The notes under the pieces: generated by a model
What the model saw: only the letters and a program-made list of their open reading frames with translations
Told to the model about the DNA's origin: nothing
Databases searched by the model: none
From: Ostreococcus mediterraneus
Lineage: Eukaryota > Chlorophyta > Mamiellophyceae > Mamiellales > Bathycoccaceae
Reading direction: 5' to 3'
DNA: 64,000 bases
NCBI GenBank assembly: GCA_012295225.1
Contig: WMKK01000008.1
Coordinates: 620,001-684,000 of the forward strand
Position numbers and translations under genes: made by a program
In this document: positions 1 to 9,788 of the stretch, one piece after another
Layout: the number at the start of each line of letters is the position of its first letter
How positions within the stretch are numbered: the first letter of the stretch is position 1

Positions 1-1
1 C

Positions 2-1426
2 GAAGGGCTAAAAAAGATGAAAAGTGAGTTGCATGCGGCACTAAAGAAAGCACTTAGCGCGAGTGAAGAACTTCGCACGCTAAAAATGTCCGCCAATAGC
101 GTTAAAGACGAACTTGAGGCTGAGCGCGACAGCTTGAGTGAAGCGCTGGCGGCAAAGACGAGCGAATGTGAACGAGTCAAGGACGAACTCGAAGCACGAA
201 TCGATGCTGCTAACACGCGAGTGATAGATCTTGAAGCACAAGTCACGATGGTGCAGAAACAATTGGACGACGTGAGTCTAGCTCGTGATGAATACGCAAA
301 AGACGCAAGCGCGCTTGAGAGCGACGTTGCGCGCTTGAGAGAGGAACTCAATGACTTGAGCAACGTTTCTTCAGAGGTTTCGTCGCCAGACGCGCCCAAA
401 AGCGCAGATTTCAACGCCGAGTGCGAGTCGTTGGAACGTATATTCAAGGCTGAAGAGGCTGAACTAAGCGAATTGCGCGCGGCGCTCGATGCTCGCTCAG
501 AGGAATTGCGCGTTTCTCGAGAAAAAGAACAGGCCCTTGGTGTCGCATTGAACGATGCCGAGGCTCAAATCGTCGAGTCTAGAATGAACGTTGATCTCAT
601 TGTTGCCCGTGCCGAAAAAGCCAGTCAGTTATTCACTGAAAATGCCTCAGCGTTACGAATGGCTAACGCAAAGGCGGCTACGGCGCAAGTTGAAATCACC
701 GTTGCAGAGCTCAAGGCTAAAGAGTTACAGGATGAATTAGACGCAACTTCAGCGGCGTATGAAGAGCTCAAGACCATGTATGATGATGCTATCGAAAAAC
801 TCGACAAAGCGGAGAATGATACGAACAAGACGTCAACCAATGAACATCATTTAGCAATGGAGTCTCTAGAGCGCGCTCTCGAAGACGTGTCGCGCGAGCG
901 CGACACTTTGAAGAGCGAACTCGGCACGGCAACGCTCGAATGCACGAATATCCGCGCCGAACTCGATGGCTTGAAGATTGATCTCGCCGAAGCTCGCACG
1001 CGTTCGTCGCCCGTCAAGGCTGGGGCTTCAACAGATGTCATCGAAGCGCTCGAATCTGAGCGTCGAGCCCGAGCATTGTACCAAACGGATGCGCGCTACT
1101 GGCGCGAACGCTACGAGGCTCTCGTCGAGTCCTCTCAAGCACCCGTGTCGTCCACATCAACGCCATCGCGTTCAAAGACCACACCAATCCGTTATGGGTT
1201 CACACCAGGCAAGGCGTTGGCTATCGCCGCCGGCATTACACCCGCCCCGGAACCCGTAGACGCCGAAGTCAAAGTCGAAGCCGAAGTCGAAGATGCCGCG
1301 TCTGATTCCCCCGGCTCTCCATCCACCGTGACGTTCCCCCCCGCCCCAGCGCGCATCGAACACACGCGTATACCAGTGCGTCTTAAACCAATCACTCCGA
1401 GTTCAAAGCTCAGGACATACTTTTAA
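2..1426 (+). CDS. Coiled-coil protein, 5' end outside window
   Basis: The frame is open from the first bases of the window, so the start lies upstream; 474 residues are visible to the TAA stop. About the first 340 residues are charged heptad-like sequence rich in Glu, Ala, Leu and Lys with repeated EELRA- and AELD-type segments, as in long parallel coiled coils. The last 110 residues are Pro/Ser/Thr-rich (SSTSTPSRSKTTP, then an acidic stretch) and end in LRTYF. No enzymatic motif is seen. Such proteins usually act as cytoskeletal, Golgi or spindle scaffolds, but the sequence does not decide between these. An internal ATG at 17 exists but there is no reason to prefer it. Confidence 0.75.
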   Translation, partial: EGLKKMKSELHAALKKALSASEELRTLKMSANSVKDELEAERDSLSEALAAKTSECERVKDELEARIDAANTRVIDLEAQVTMVQKQLDDVSLARDEYAKDASALESDVARLREELNDLSNVSSEVSSPDAPKSADFNAECESLERIFKAEEAELSELRAALDARSEELRVSREKEQALGVALNDAEAQIVESRMNVDLIVARAEKASQLFTENASALRMANAKAATAQVEITVAELKAKELQDELDATSAAYEELKTMYDDAIEKLDKAENDTNKTSTNEHHLAMESLERALEDVSRERDTLKSELGTATLECTNIRAELDGLKIDLAEARTRSSPVKAGASTDVIEALESERRARALYQTDARYWRERYEALVESSQAPVSSTSTPSRSKTTPIRYGFTPGKALAIAAGITPAPEPVDAEVKVEAEVEDAASDSPGSPSTVTFPPAPARIEHTRIPVRLKPITPSSKLRTYF

Positions 1427-1601
1427 TGTTCATATTACTGTATGTGTGCCAGAGTCAGCGCGCCGCGTCCTCATCTTGATCATCTTTATCCACCCAATGC
1501 GCGTCATACACGCGCGCACACGTCGCGTGCGCGCACGCCCACGCACGCGTGCGCCGCCTTGGAACACGCGCACGCGCATACACGACTTTTCCGCGGTCGC
1601 C

Positions 1602-2978
1602 ATGTGCATCGATACCGAGCAAACGACGACGATTTCCGAAGTGACCGTCACCACCGCCAGCGCCGGCGCTGGGACACAGTCTCAAAAGTACTCCGCCGCG
1701 CTCGAACCGAGCGCGATCGCGAAGACCTTTGCGCGTCAATACGTGGTGATTGATAATGTCGAGTACGACGTCACGGATTTCAAGCACCCGGGAGGGAGCG
1801 TGATGTATTACATGTTGTCCAACACGGGAGCGGATGCGAGCGAGGCGTTTAAAGAGTTTCACGCTCGGTCTAAAAAAGCACGCAAGGCGTTGAATGCGTT
1901 ACCGCATCGCAAGTTGGGAGATGGCGAAGGACCGACTATGGATGCGGAGGAGAGCGCGATGTTGAAAGATTTCGCGAGATGGCGTAAGGAGCTGGAACGA
2001 GATGGATTTTTCAAGCCGTCGCCGCTTCACGTGGCGTATCGTTTCGCCGAGCTCGCGGCGATGTTTGCTTTGGGTACGGCGTTGATGGCGGCAAAGTGGC
2101 ACGTGAGCTCTATTATTGTGTATGCATTCTTCTTCGGTGCGCGTTGTGGATGGGTGCAACACGAAGGTGGTCATAACTCGCTCACGGGGAATATTTGGTG
2201 GGATAAACGCGCGCAGGCGTTTACGGCGGGCTTTGGTTTGGCGAGCTCGGGCGACATGTGGAATAACATGCATAACAAGCACCACGCGACGCCGCAAAAG
2301 GTTCGTCACGATATGGACCTCGATACCACACCCGCTGTGGCGTTCTTCAACAAAGCTGTAGAATCGAACCGTCCGCGCGGATTTAGCAAGGTTTGGCTTC
2401 GCGCTCAAGCGTGGACTTTTGTGCCGATTACGTCGGGTATGGTTTTGTTCTTTTGGATGTACGTTTTGCACCCGCGAAATGCGATTCGTCGTAAGAACGC
2501 CGAAGAGGCGTTCTGGATGATCACTGCTCACGTTGTTCGCACGTCCGTCATCAAGGCTGTCACCGGGTACTCTTGGTTGACGTCGTACGGCTTGTTTTGC
2601 GCGTCGATGTGGGCGGCTGGATGCTATTTATTTGCTCACTTTTCCACGTCACATACGCACTTGGACGTCGTCCCAAGCGACAAGCACATCTCTTGGGTTC
2701 GTTATGGCGTCGATCACACCATCGATATCGATCCGAGCGCTCGTTACGTCAACTGGCTCATGGGCTACTTGAACTGCCAAGTCATCCATCACTTGTTCCC
2801 GAGCATGCCTCAGTTCAGACAGCCCGAAGTCTCTCGTCGCTTCGTGGCTTTTGCAAAAAAGTGGAACTTAAACTACAAAGTTCTCACCTACTACGGCGCT
2901 TGGAAGGCGACGTTCAGTAACCTCAACGATGTCGGTAAGCATTATTACGTACACGGCTCGCATCCCAAATCGGCCTAG
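1602..2978 (+). CDS. Front-end delta-6 fatty-acyl desaturase with N-terminal cytochrome b5
   Basis: 458 residues. The N-terminal cytochrome b5 domain has the haem motif HPGG at residues 62-65. The three histidine boxes are HEGGH (187-191), HNKHH (224-228) and QVIHH (393-397); the Gln in place of the first His of box three is the hallmark of front-end desaturases. The enzyme inserts a double bond at delta-6 of C18 acyl chains in the ER for long-chain polyunsaturated fatty acid synthesis. The protein begins MCIDTE, matching the MCVETE start of the Ostreococcus delta-6 desaturases, so I chose this ATG over an in-frame one 156 bases upstream that adds only Arg-rich low-complexity sequence. In O. 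tauri the orthologue is reported to use acyl-CoA substrates; the same is inferred here. Confidence 0.95.
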   Translation: MCIDTEQTTTISEVTVTTASAGAGTQSQKYSAALEPSAIAKTFARQYVVIDNVEYDVTDFKHPGGSVMYYMLSNTGADASEAFKEFHARSKKARKALNALPHRKLGDGEGPTMDAEESAMLKDFARWRKELERDGFFKPSPLHVAYRFAELAAMFALGTALMAAKWHVSSIIVYAFFFGARCGWVQHEGGHNSLTGNIWWDKRAQAFTAGFGLASSGDMWNNMHNKHHATPQKVRHDMDLDTTPAVAFFNKAVESNRPRGFSKVWLRAQAWTFVPITSGMVLFFWMYVLHPRNAIRRKNAEEAFWMITAHVVRTSVIKAVTGYSWLTSYGLFCASMWAAGCYLFAHFSTSHTHLDVVPSDKHISWVRYGVDHTIDIDPSARYVNWLMGYLNCQVIHHLFPSMPQFRQPEVSRRFVAFAKKWNLNYKVLTYYGAWKATFSNLNDVGKHYYVHGSHPKSA

Positions 2979-3235
2979 GCGCTCGGTTCACGCGCGCCGC
3001 CGGCGTGCATCATTTATCGTTCCACAATGCGTTTAGCCCTTAGCGCGCATGTTTAAAACATCTTAATTTATGTTTATGTAGAAGCAGATTCACCAAGCAG
3101 ATGTACACATCTGCTCCTGTGCGATTGCACGCGCCTCGAATGTCACCTCGACGTTGTTCGGCGCCTAAAACCTGAACCCGTAGCCAAACCCCAGCAAGCC
3201 TCACTCTCCGCCGCCAAGGAAACCCACGCGCCACC

Positions 3236-4825
3236 ATGCGCGCCTGGGTCCTCGGCGTCAGCGCCACATTCGCCATCGCGCTCGCGGTGACGCTCGCGGT
3301 CACGCTCGTGCTCCTGCACGACAGCGGCGACGACGGGTTAAACAACGCGCAGTGCGCCACCGCAGCCACGGCGTCTGGGGACTTTTTCCCATCCTCTTCG
3401 CGCCTGAGCGCCGACGCATCGACGACGGGAAGCACCGCCGCGCTCGTCGAACCTTCCGTGGCGTTCTCTGTGACGTATAACACGACGTTTAAGGTTGTGC
3501 GGACGTTGCCGCACCTCTCGGGCGTGCCCGCGAAGACGTACGTGTTGTACCAGTGCGGGACGACGGCGCCGACTGCGGACTCGGATGGCACGGCGTTCGC
3601 GTCGGGAACGCAGTTCTTCAGCGTTCCAGTGAAGAAAGTAGCCACTGGGTTGACGGTTGCTATTGGTTTTATCGAAGAGCTCGGGCTGCGGTCGAGTATT
3701 GACGTGGTTGATCCGGGAGCCGTGCACGCGCCGTGCTGGCAGGAGGATGAAGAAACCGGGGACATGACGGGCGTGGACGCTACGGCGAGTTGGAACAGCG
3801 CCGCAAACGCTTATGATACAGTCGCAGCCTGGGCGACGGCAACGACTGATTTTGACTTGGTGATTACCGACCGGTTTAACACAGCGGGCTCGGGCACCGA
3901 TAAGGATGTCAATTTTGACGCGTCTGAAGCCCCGCTCGGTATGCTCGATCGTTTGGAATACGTCAAGTTTTTGTCCCTCTTTTACAACATGGAAGCCAAG
4001 GCGAATGCGTATTACGCTGACCAAGTCAAGCGATGGCAGTACATGCGAGACAGAATTACGTACGCGCAAAGCAATGGAAGAATCGCGTCCACGTACACGT
4101 GTGCGTGGGTTGAAGATCAATCGTACACGTGGGCGGGCGTTCCCTACGTGTCTTTTGTCGTGTCGTTCGCGCAGTTTGAACAAGATATCTGTACGGGTGC
4201 CGGCTTGACGACGTTCATCCCGAGTGCTGCCGCATCTGGAGCAACGACTCATTCGTACTCTACCATGGCTGCCTTTCACGCCGCCATTGCGAACGTCAAC
4301 GTAATCTTTGACAAGACGTACTTTGACACGCCGAGTACGACGACGAAAGCCAGCGTTTACGCGAAGCTCGGGTTCGACCAACCATCCGCAGCAGGTATCA
4401 AGGCACTCACGTCTGAAGGAACTATTATTCGCATGGACAAACGCGTGAGTGACGCCGACCCACTCGTCACGCACTCATCTGCTTCTGAGGGCTTGGATTG
4501 GTTTGAAAGCTCGTTTGCGCATCCCGCGTTGGTACTTTCTGATTTGAGTCGCTTAGTTTGGCTCGACAGCGTCGACGGCATCGACGCACCGCGAGCAGGA
4601 TGCTCTCGATTTTTCCGCGATGTCAAAGCCAACGATACTGTCGTAAAAACGACCGCAGCTGACTGCCCGGTGTACGACGTTGCTCGAATCTCGGGAGCAT
4701 GCGACGCGCAACTCGACGAGCAAGGCATCACGCTCGACAAACTCTACGGCTACAACAGCCCGGCGTCGATGGTCTCCGTAACCGCGAGCTTTCTCATCGC
4801 CTTTGCGGTGGCCTTGATGGCGTAA
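3236..4825 (+). CDS. Surface protein with periplasmic-binding-protein (TroA/FecB-like) fold, possible metal uptake
   Basis: 529 residues. Residues 5-27 form a hydrophobic signal peptide or anchor; the last 20 residues are hydrophobic and follow a small-residue stretch, as in GPI-anchored proteins. In between, segments such as YVLYQCGT, VPVKKVATGLTVAIGFIEELGLRSSI and the helix around FLSLFYNMEAKANAYYADQ resemble two-lobed metal- or siderophore-binding proteins of bacterial ABC importers (PF01497/TroA fold). Eukaryotic algae are known to use surface-anchored proteins of related type for iron capture; substrate here is inference. It lies 257 bases after the desaturase on the same strand. Alternative: an unrelated secreted protein; only a profile search would settle it. 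Confidence 0.6.
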   Translation: MRAWVLGVSATFAIALAVTLAVTLVLLHDSGDDGLNNAQCATAATASGDFFPSSSRLSADASTTGSTAALVEPSVAFSVTYNTTFKVVRTLPHLSGVPAKTYVLYQCGTTAPTADSDGTAFASGTQFFSVPVKKVATGLTVAIGFIEELGLRSSIDVVDPGAVHAPCWQEDEETGDMTGVDATASWNSAANAYDTVAAWATATTDFDLVITDRFNTAGSGTDKDVNFDASEAPLGMLDRLEYVKFLSLFYNMEAKANAYYADQVKRWQYMRDRITYAQSNGRIASTYTCAWVEDQSYTWAGVPYVSFVVSFAQFEQDICTGAGLTTFIPSAAASGATTHSYSTMAAFHAAIANVNVIFDKTYFDTPSTTTKASVYAKLGFDQPSAAGIKALTSEGTIIRMDKRVSDADPLVTHSSASEGLDWFESSFAHPALVLSDLSRLVWLDSVDGIDAPRAGCSRFFRDVKANDTVVKTTAADCPVYDVARISGACDAQLDEQGITLDKLYGYNSPASMVSVTASFLIAFAVALMA

Positions 4826-4867
4826 AGACGTCAATTCATATTGCGTCAAAATGTTAGGCTAATTTCT

Positions 4868-5015
4868 TTTGGGGCGGGTCAAGTGTTGACGATTAGAAGT
4901 CTTGAATGGCTTCGTTGGCAGTCTTCATCCTCGACGTCGTCGTGGAGACCATCCGTCTCCACGGCGCACACGTTGTCGATCGCTATGCATCGCATAGGGC
5001 TTGATCACGTCTAAA
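4868..5015. repeat. 148-bp hairpin-bearing element, copy 1
   Basis: This 148-bp block is repeated without a mismatch 207 bases downstream. It contains a perfect 9-bp stem (CGTGGAGAC, loop CATCC, GTCTCCACG) and a 6-bp stem (CTATGC, loop ATC, GCATAG). It sits in the 502-base gap between the 3' ends of two convergent genes; the 59 bases separating the copies are AT-rich. On the minus strand it holds a 38-codon open frame (4879-4995), on the plus strand a 32-codon one; neither was recognised. Possible nature: duplicated small non-coding RNA gene, a short non-autonomous mobile element, or a duplicated gene scrap. Confidence 0.9.
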
Positions 5016-5074
5016 ACGAAAACATACCTCTCATAATTTATTTTTTGAACAACAAAACATAGAAACTTTCAATC

Positions 5075-5222
5075 TTTGGGGCGGGTCAAGTGTTGACGAT
5101 TAGAAGTCTTGAATGGCTTCGTTGGCAGTCTTCATCCTCGACGTCGTCGTGGAGACCATCCGTCTCCACGGCGCACACGTTGTCGATCGCTATGCATCGC
5201 ATAGGGCTTGATCACGTCTAAA
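5075..5222. repeat. 148-bp hairpin-bearing element, copy 2
   Basis: Identical in all 148 positions to the copy at 4868. Flanks differ: copy 2 is followed by AT-rich sequence running to the end of the minus-strand transporter gene at 5328. No target-site duplication could be recognised around either copy, and no spliceosomal, SRP or tRNA signature was found inside. The identity suggests recent duplication or gene conversion. Confidence 0.9.
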
Positions 5223-5327
5223 TGATTATGGAAGATTATTAAAAATATTGAAAATTCATCCTTATGGACTCTTGGTTGGTTGATTTAATTCTATCTACAA
5301 GTAAATTTTCTCCACTCGCTATGTGTT

Positions 5328-6821
5328 TCACGGGAACAGCATTTGACCTTTAAGAAACGAATTCCACGCGAAGCACGAGGATAAATACATTGAGGCTGTG
5401 TACAGGAAGACAGTTTGAAAACTCCCTGTGGCTTCAACGGATGCGCCAGTGACCATATTTGCAATAATCGCGGCGACAACGCCTACAGTGTTCGTGAATC
5501 CGAGAATGGCTCCAGCGCGAGACGGCGCGACATCTTGCAGATACGAATGATAGCCTGCTACGGCCACGGCTTGTAAACCGAGGGTGGCAATAACAAATCC
5601 CAAAGCCACCGCGGGCGTTGTCGTTGTTTTCAACGCGAATAAGCACACCGCGGGACCAATCGTCGCAATGTTCATGGCCAAACGCCGCACTTTCCACTTT
5701 TCCCAATTGTATTTATTAATCAACTTGTCCGCGACTTGTCCAGAACTAAAAGACATGAGCGCTGTAAACAACCAAGGGATCGCGCCGGCCAGCCCTGAGC
5801 TCGCTATCGATAGTCCGAGGTCTTGCGCGAGGTAGATGGGTAGCCAGCTTTGCAAAATCATGAAGCCCCAGTTGACGACGATGTGGCACCACAACAAAGC
5901 GACGAGTTGCGTGGCAACTTCCGTAGGTAAATCATCCACCTCAAGCTCTGCATCTTTAGATGATGTTGTTTCACTTGCCACAGCCGACGAAACACGTGGT
6001 ACATAATGCTTCACGCTCTCGGGCATCAAGGAGTAAGCCAGAAGCGCGAAGCAAGCACCGAACAATCCAAACAAATAAAAGACAAATTTCCAGCCAAACG
6101 TCGCAATCAAACCACCAGCTGCGGCTAAACCGAACGCACTTCCGATGTTGAACAACGCAAATATCGTTGACAACGCACCGCTTCGTCGCTCGGCAGGAAC
6201 ATGTGCGGCCACCGCGGCGGCGCTCGCTGGTAACGCGCAACCGCTCGCCGCGCCAAACATAAAGCGCGCCACTAAAATCGCATATACCCCACCGCTCAGC
6301 GGCGTAAGCGCCACCGCCGTTGACCACAAAAACAAACCAAACAGGAGCACTTTAGCGCCACCATAACGGTCGGACGCAGCGCCAGCGGCGAGTTGCGTGA
6401 CACCGTAGCCCCACAAAAAAGCGCTTTGCGCCGCGCCGACGTCTTTCAGAGACATCGCGAGTTCAGCTTTGATGCTCAGCGCCGCCGCGGCGAATATCGT
6501 GCGATCCGCCGATGCGAGTAGCATGGCGATACCGAGGCAAATCACGATGACGCGCGTTTGCGAGGCCGTGGTCGCCGAAGGCTTGACGTCACCGTCAGCG
6601 AAGCCCGCCGCGGAAGCTCTGACGAGGACAAGAGCTCGCGCGCGGGGTCGCTCGTTCTCGTTCGTTGCCGGTATGCATCGCACCGAAGGACATGCGCACG
6701 CAAAAGACACGCGGGCGGTCGTATGCGACCGAGTGTGCGATTTAATTCGAAGACGCCGCGGACGCGCGCGAGGGCGCGTGAGGGCGGCGGTCGCGAGCCG
6801 CGATGCGCACGCGGCGGTCAT
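5328..6821 (-). CDS. Plastid-type PHT4/ANTR anion (phosphate) transporter, MFS
   Basis: 497 residues. The first ~95 residues are Arg/Ala/Ser-rich and lack acidic runs, consistent with a chloroplast transit peptide. The remainder is a 12-helix major facilitator: the first helix contains ADRTIFAAA, followed by QSAFLWGYGVTQL and ASDRYGGAKVL, the loop 2-3 motif of the PHT4 and vesicular anion transporter (SLC17) family, and a central acidic/Ser loop between helices 6 and 7. Members import inorganic phosphate or other organic anions across plastid envelope or thylakoid membranes; the substrate cannot be read from sequence. Its 3' end faces the duplicated hairpin elements. Confidence 0.88.
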   Translation of the reverse strand: MTAACASRLATAALTRPRARPRRLRIKSHTRSHTTARVSFACACPSVRCIPATNENERPRARALVLVRASAAGFADGDVKPSATTASQTRVIVICLGIAMLLASADRTIFAAAALSIKAELAMSLKDVGAAQSAFLWGYGVTQLAAGAASDRYGGAKVLLFGLFLWSTAVALTPLSGGVYAILVARFMFGAASGCALPASAAAVAAHVPAERRSGALSTIFALFNIGSAFGLAAAGGLIATFGWKFVFYLFGLFGACFALLAYSLMPESVKHYVPRVSSAVASETTSSKDAELEVDDLPTEVATQLVALLWCHIVVNWGFMILQSWLPIYLAQDLGLSIASSGLAGAIPWLFTALMSFSSGQVADKLINKYNWEKWKVRRLAMNIATIGPAVCLFALKTTTTPAVALGFVIATLGLQAVAVAGYHSYLQDVAPSRAGAILGFTNTVGVVAAIIANMVTGASVEATGSFQTVFLYTASMYLSSCFAWNSFLKGQMLFP

Positions 6822-6914
6822 AGCGCTTCGCGCTCTGGCGTTTCATTCGCTCGTCACGTGCATGTGCATGTAGCAAGTATCGTTATTACAAATTGAATTG
6901 ACGCATTAATCGAT

Positions 6915-9042
6915 TTATATCAAGCTATTCGGTGCGTTTGACGGTTCGGTGCGCTTTGGTGACGGCTGGCCGTACTGCGGAGCGTACGGATTTGTGCTCG
7001 GCGGCGCGTAGGGGACTTGGTTTGCAAACTGCTGCTGCTGTTGTTGTTGGTACGTTCCCGGCATGTGCAACTGGTTAACGTTACCGTATCCTTGTGGCTG
7101 CTGCGAATAATGCATACCAGGCATCTGCATGCCCATCGGTGGAGCTTGTCCGACAACGCGCGTTGGAGCGAGCGCGGAAGAGTACGGCGCTTGCGAATAG
7201 TGTGCAGGAGGAGCCATGGCGGCCATCCCCCGCGCGCCCGTGGGCGACGGCGGCGCTTGCGAGTACAAATCCGCTAAAGCCTCCTTGCTCAAATTTCTAG
7301 CCATAGGTTGACCGAAAGGGTTGTCACCGAATGGGTTGGTACTACGAGGAGACGGTTGCTGCAGCTGCTGCTGTGGGGCAAACTGCTGCGGCGGTGGCGG
7401 CTGAGTCGGTACCGATGCAACATGCATTGGCGCTGGCATGGAAAAAAAGTCCAACTGATTGGAAGCCGTAGCGGGCTGCGTGGATGGTAAAGCTAGGCGA
7501 TCCGTAGTCGTCTGTGGCGCTGGTAGCGCATTTGAGTTGAACGGGTCCGCGTGTGGCTGGCTACTTGGCAGCGACTTCGGGGCGCTGCTGAAATCAAGCT
7601 GACTTAACGCATTGGTCACAGACGAAGGCGATGGATTTGTTGCTTGGATGGATAGCAAATCATTGCTTGGAATGGCCACATTGAGCGCTGGAGCTGTTCG
7701 CACAGACGTGGATGCAGACGGGCCTAACATTCGCCGCTCTCGAAGAGGTACGCCCTCAGTCGGTGCTGATTGATAATAATCCTCCATGCTTTGTAAAAAT
7801 GTAGGAGGTGGTGCTTCAAGCTTGAAATCCATCGGTCCGCTCTGATCAAATGCACCCGCCTCTTCACACGTCTTGTAAAAGCGTTGCAAGTCGTCTATTT
7901 GAGTCAAGTATTTTTTGAAAATGACCAATCCTTTCGCCGCTTGTACCTTGGAGGAATCAAAGTACTTATCTACTAAGTTTATGATTGCTTCATTCATCAC
8001 GTGATACACCTTGAAGGAATCGCGTAAGATGAGACTGAGTGTAAATTTGGTAACGGCGTTTTTGCGAACCACGGCTGATTTGGGCTCACAATCCGTAATT
8101 CGTCGCGCCAACGTTTGTAATAGCGGCATGACTGTGAGCAGACGATCAATGTCACAGTTTCTTAACGCATTTTCTTGATTACGTCCAGGTGCTGTGAAGA
8201 GTTGCGGAACGTGCTCGTGCAACGCGCAAACCTCCTCTAGGTACACCGCATACGTGCGCGTCCAGCCCGCAAGCTCTTGTGCATCCGGCGTGGACTCATC
8301 CTTCCAATAGCGGATGTTGAATAACATTTGCTCTTTAGGCCCGTATGTCTTGCGCGATAAAAACTCCACAAGTCTAAAAAACTCTCGCTTCAACTCCACA
8401 CCGCTTTCCATCAATAATCTGTGCAACACCACGTGCGTCTTCAACATCGTTCGCCAATGCGTACATTTACGGATTTGCCGCGCCGTAGCCTCGAGAACAA
8501 ACACAGCGTCTTTTGGTTTACCGCCATCGGCGCATAACGCAAGCAAGAACCTCACGTGCTTCTCCTTTGGAGGTAAGTCATCCAAATTCGTCGCCTTGAC
8601 GAAAGCCGTCTGCGCGTCCGCAAATTCCTTCGGTACAGACGCCGCGGCTACTTTCGCCTGTTATAATCCGCACAACACAAATCAAACGTTCTGTCGTCAG
8701 TACAATCGCTCGCGTCTACCGCACCCAAAAAAGCGCACGTCGAGAACGAACGCGCGCGCGCGAATGCTCTCATACGCGCGCTTTGACCACCCAACTCGCG
8801 CCGTCGCACGCCGCCCCCGCGCACCCACGCCGCGCATTCGCGCGCCATCACCACATTCACGCGCACGCGCGCACCCATCGCCCGCGAATCCACCCACGCG
8901 CACGCACCTTGCCGTGATCCCACAACGACGTTTTGACATTCCCATGCTTATCAGTGCGACTCCCTACGCCTCGCATCGCGTTCATCTCCTCCACCACCGC
9001 GCGCGCCACGCGCGTGGCTTTTTTCTGCAACCGTATCGGCAT
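6915..9042 (-). CDS. AP180/CALM-type clathrin assembly protein (ANTH domain)
   Basis: Two exons: 8908-9042 and 6915-8657, giving 625 residues. The first exon starts MPIRLQKK and ends WDHGK; after a 250-base intron the frame continues AKVAAASVPKEF and then KATNLDDLPPKEKHV, the phosphoinositide-binding signature of ANTH domains. Without the first exon the ANTH domain would lack its first helix. The intron carries ACTGAC near its acceptor. The ANTH domain covers about residues 20-330; the C-terminal half is disordered, Gln/Pro-rich, with NPFG and DPF motifs that bind EH-domain and AP-2 adaptor partners. Role: clathrin coat assembly on membranes. Divergently transcribed from QCR9, 158 bases apart. 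Confidence 0.88.
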
Positions 9043-9200
9043 CGTCTCAACCGCGTCGTCGCGTCGCGCGCGCGTGTGAATGACGATGTTGGTTGACGAT
9101 GATGGCACGAGGCGAACGGCACACGCCACGTCCGCGCACTCGAACATCCACAGAGTCTGACGCGCGACGCGACGCACGCACGCACGAGGACGCGGGCGGG

Positions 9201-9620
9201 ATGTTTAACACGTTTTACAAGACGTTCATGTCGGTGCGTGCGCGACGCGTTGGACGCGCGCGACGGGCGTGGTGGGCGCGGCTGGGCGCGCGCGATCGAT
9301 CGCTGAGGGTTGGTCAGCGCATGTCGCCGCCGTGCGCGGCGCGATGTCGCGCGCGGGATGGCGCGCGCCGAGCGCGCGGGACGCGTGGCGTGCGCGTGAC
9401 GTCGCGTTGCATGGCGCGCGGGATGGCGCGCGCGAGGGTGTAGACTAACGGATGTGTTTTTGGACTGGTGCAGAACTCGGCGGTGTACGTCGGCGTGATC
9501 GTCGCCGGCGCGCTCGCGGGCGAGAAGGTGCTCAACTATGGTTTCGATCGCGCGTGGGAGAATAATAACAAGGGTAAATTGTGGCTGGACGTGCGCCAAC
9601 GCCTCGAACTCGATGAATAA
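9201..9620 (+). CDS. QCR9: Cytochrome bc1 complex subunit 9 (QCR9/UQCR10)
   Basis: Two exons, 9201-9233 and 9474-9620, encode 59 residues. Exon 1 gives MFNTFYKTFMS and exon 2 continues NSAVYVGVIVAGALAGEK, the single transmembrane helix with the YVG...AGA..GEK pattern of the 7-kDa subunit of mitochondrial complex III. The length matches the family (55-66 residues). The 240-base intron starts GTGCGTG, has the branch-like ACTAAC at 9444-9449 and ends GCAG. The gene is too small and too split to be seen as one open frame. It contributes to binding of the Rieske protein in the inner membrane. Confidence 0.93.
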
Positions 9621-9788
9621 ACACACGAGAGGATTCATGCGCATGAATGTAGCGATGTAATTTTTATATGGAATGGAAAACGACGACGCGAACGCAACGT
9701 AGATACACGTCGTACCACAGCTTGAAGAATGCCTTGAACTACAATTACAACCGCGTATGCTATCCAGTGAGCGGGCTATGTGCGGGCG

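Noticed and set aside
1446-1601. N-terminal extension of the delta-6 desaturase
   Set aside because: Arg/Thr-rich low-complexity translation; known relatives start at the MC(V/I)(E/D)TE position.
4868-5222. Spliceosomal snRNA, SRP RNA, telomerase RNA or tRNA in the duplicated element
   Set aside because: No U1, U2, U4, U5 or U6 signature, SRP tetraloop region, TTTAGGG template or A/B boxes were seen on either strand.
9234-9473. Small gene in the GC-rich stretch between 9234 and 9473
   Set aside because: It is the QCR9 intron; flanking exons give a complete 59-residue subunit.
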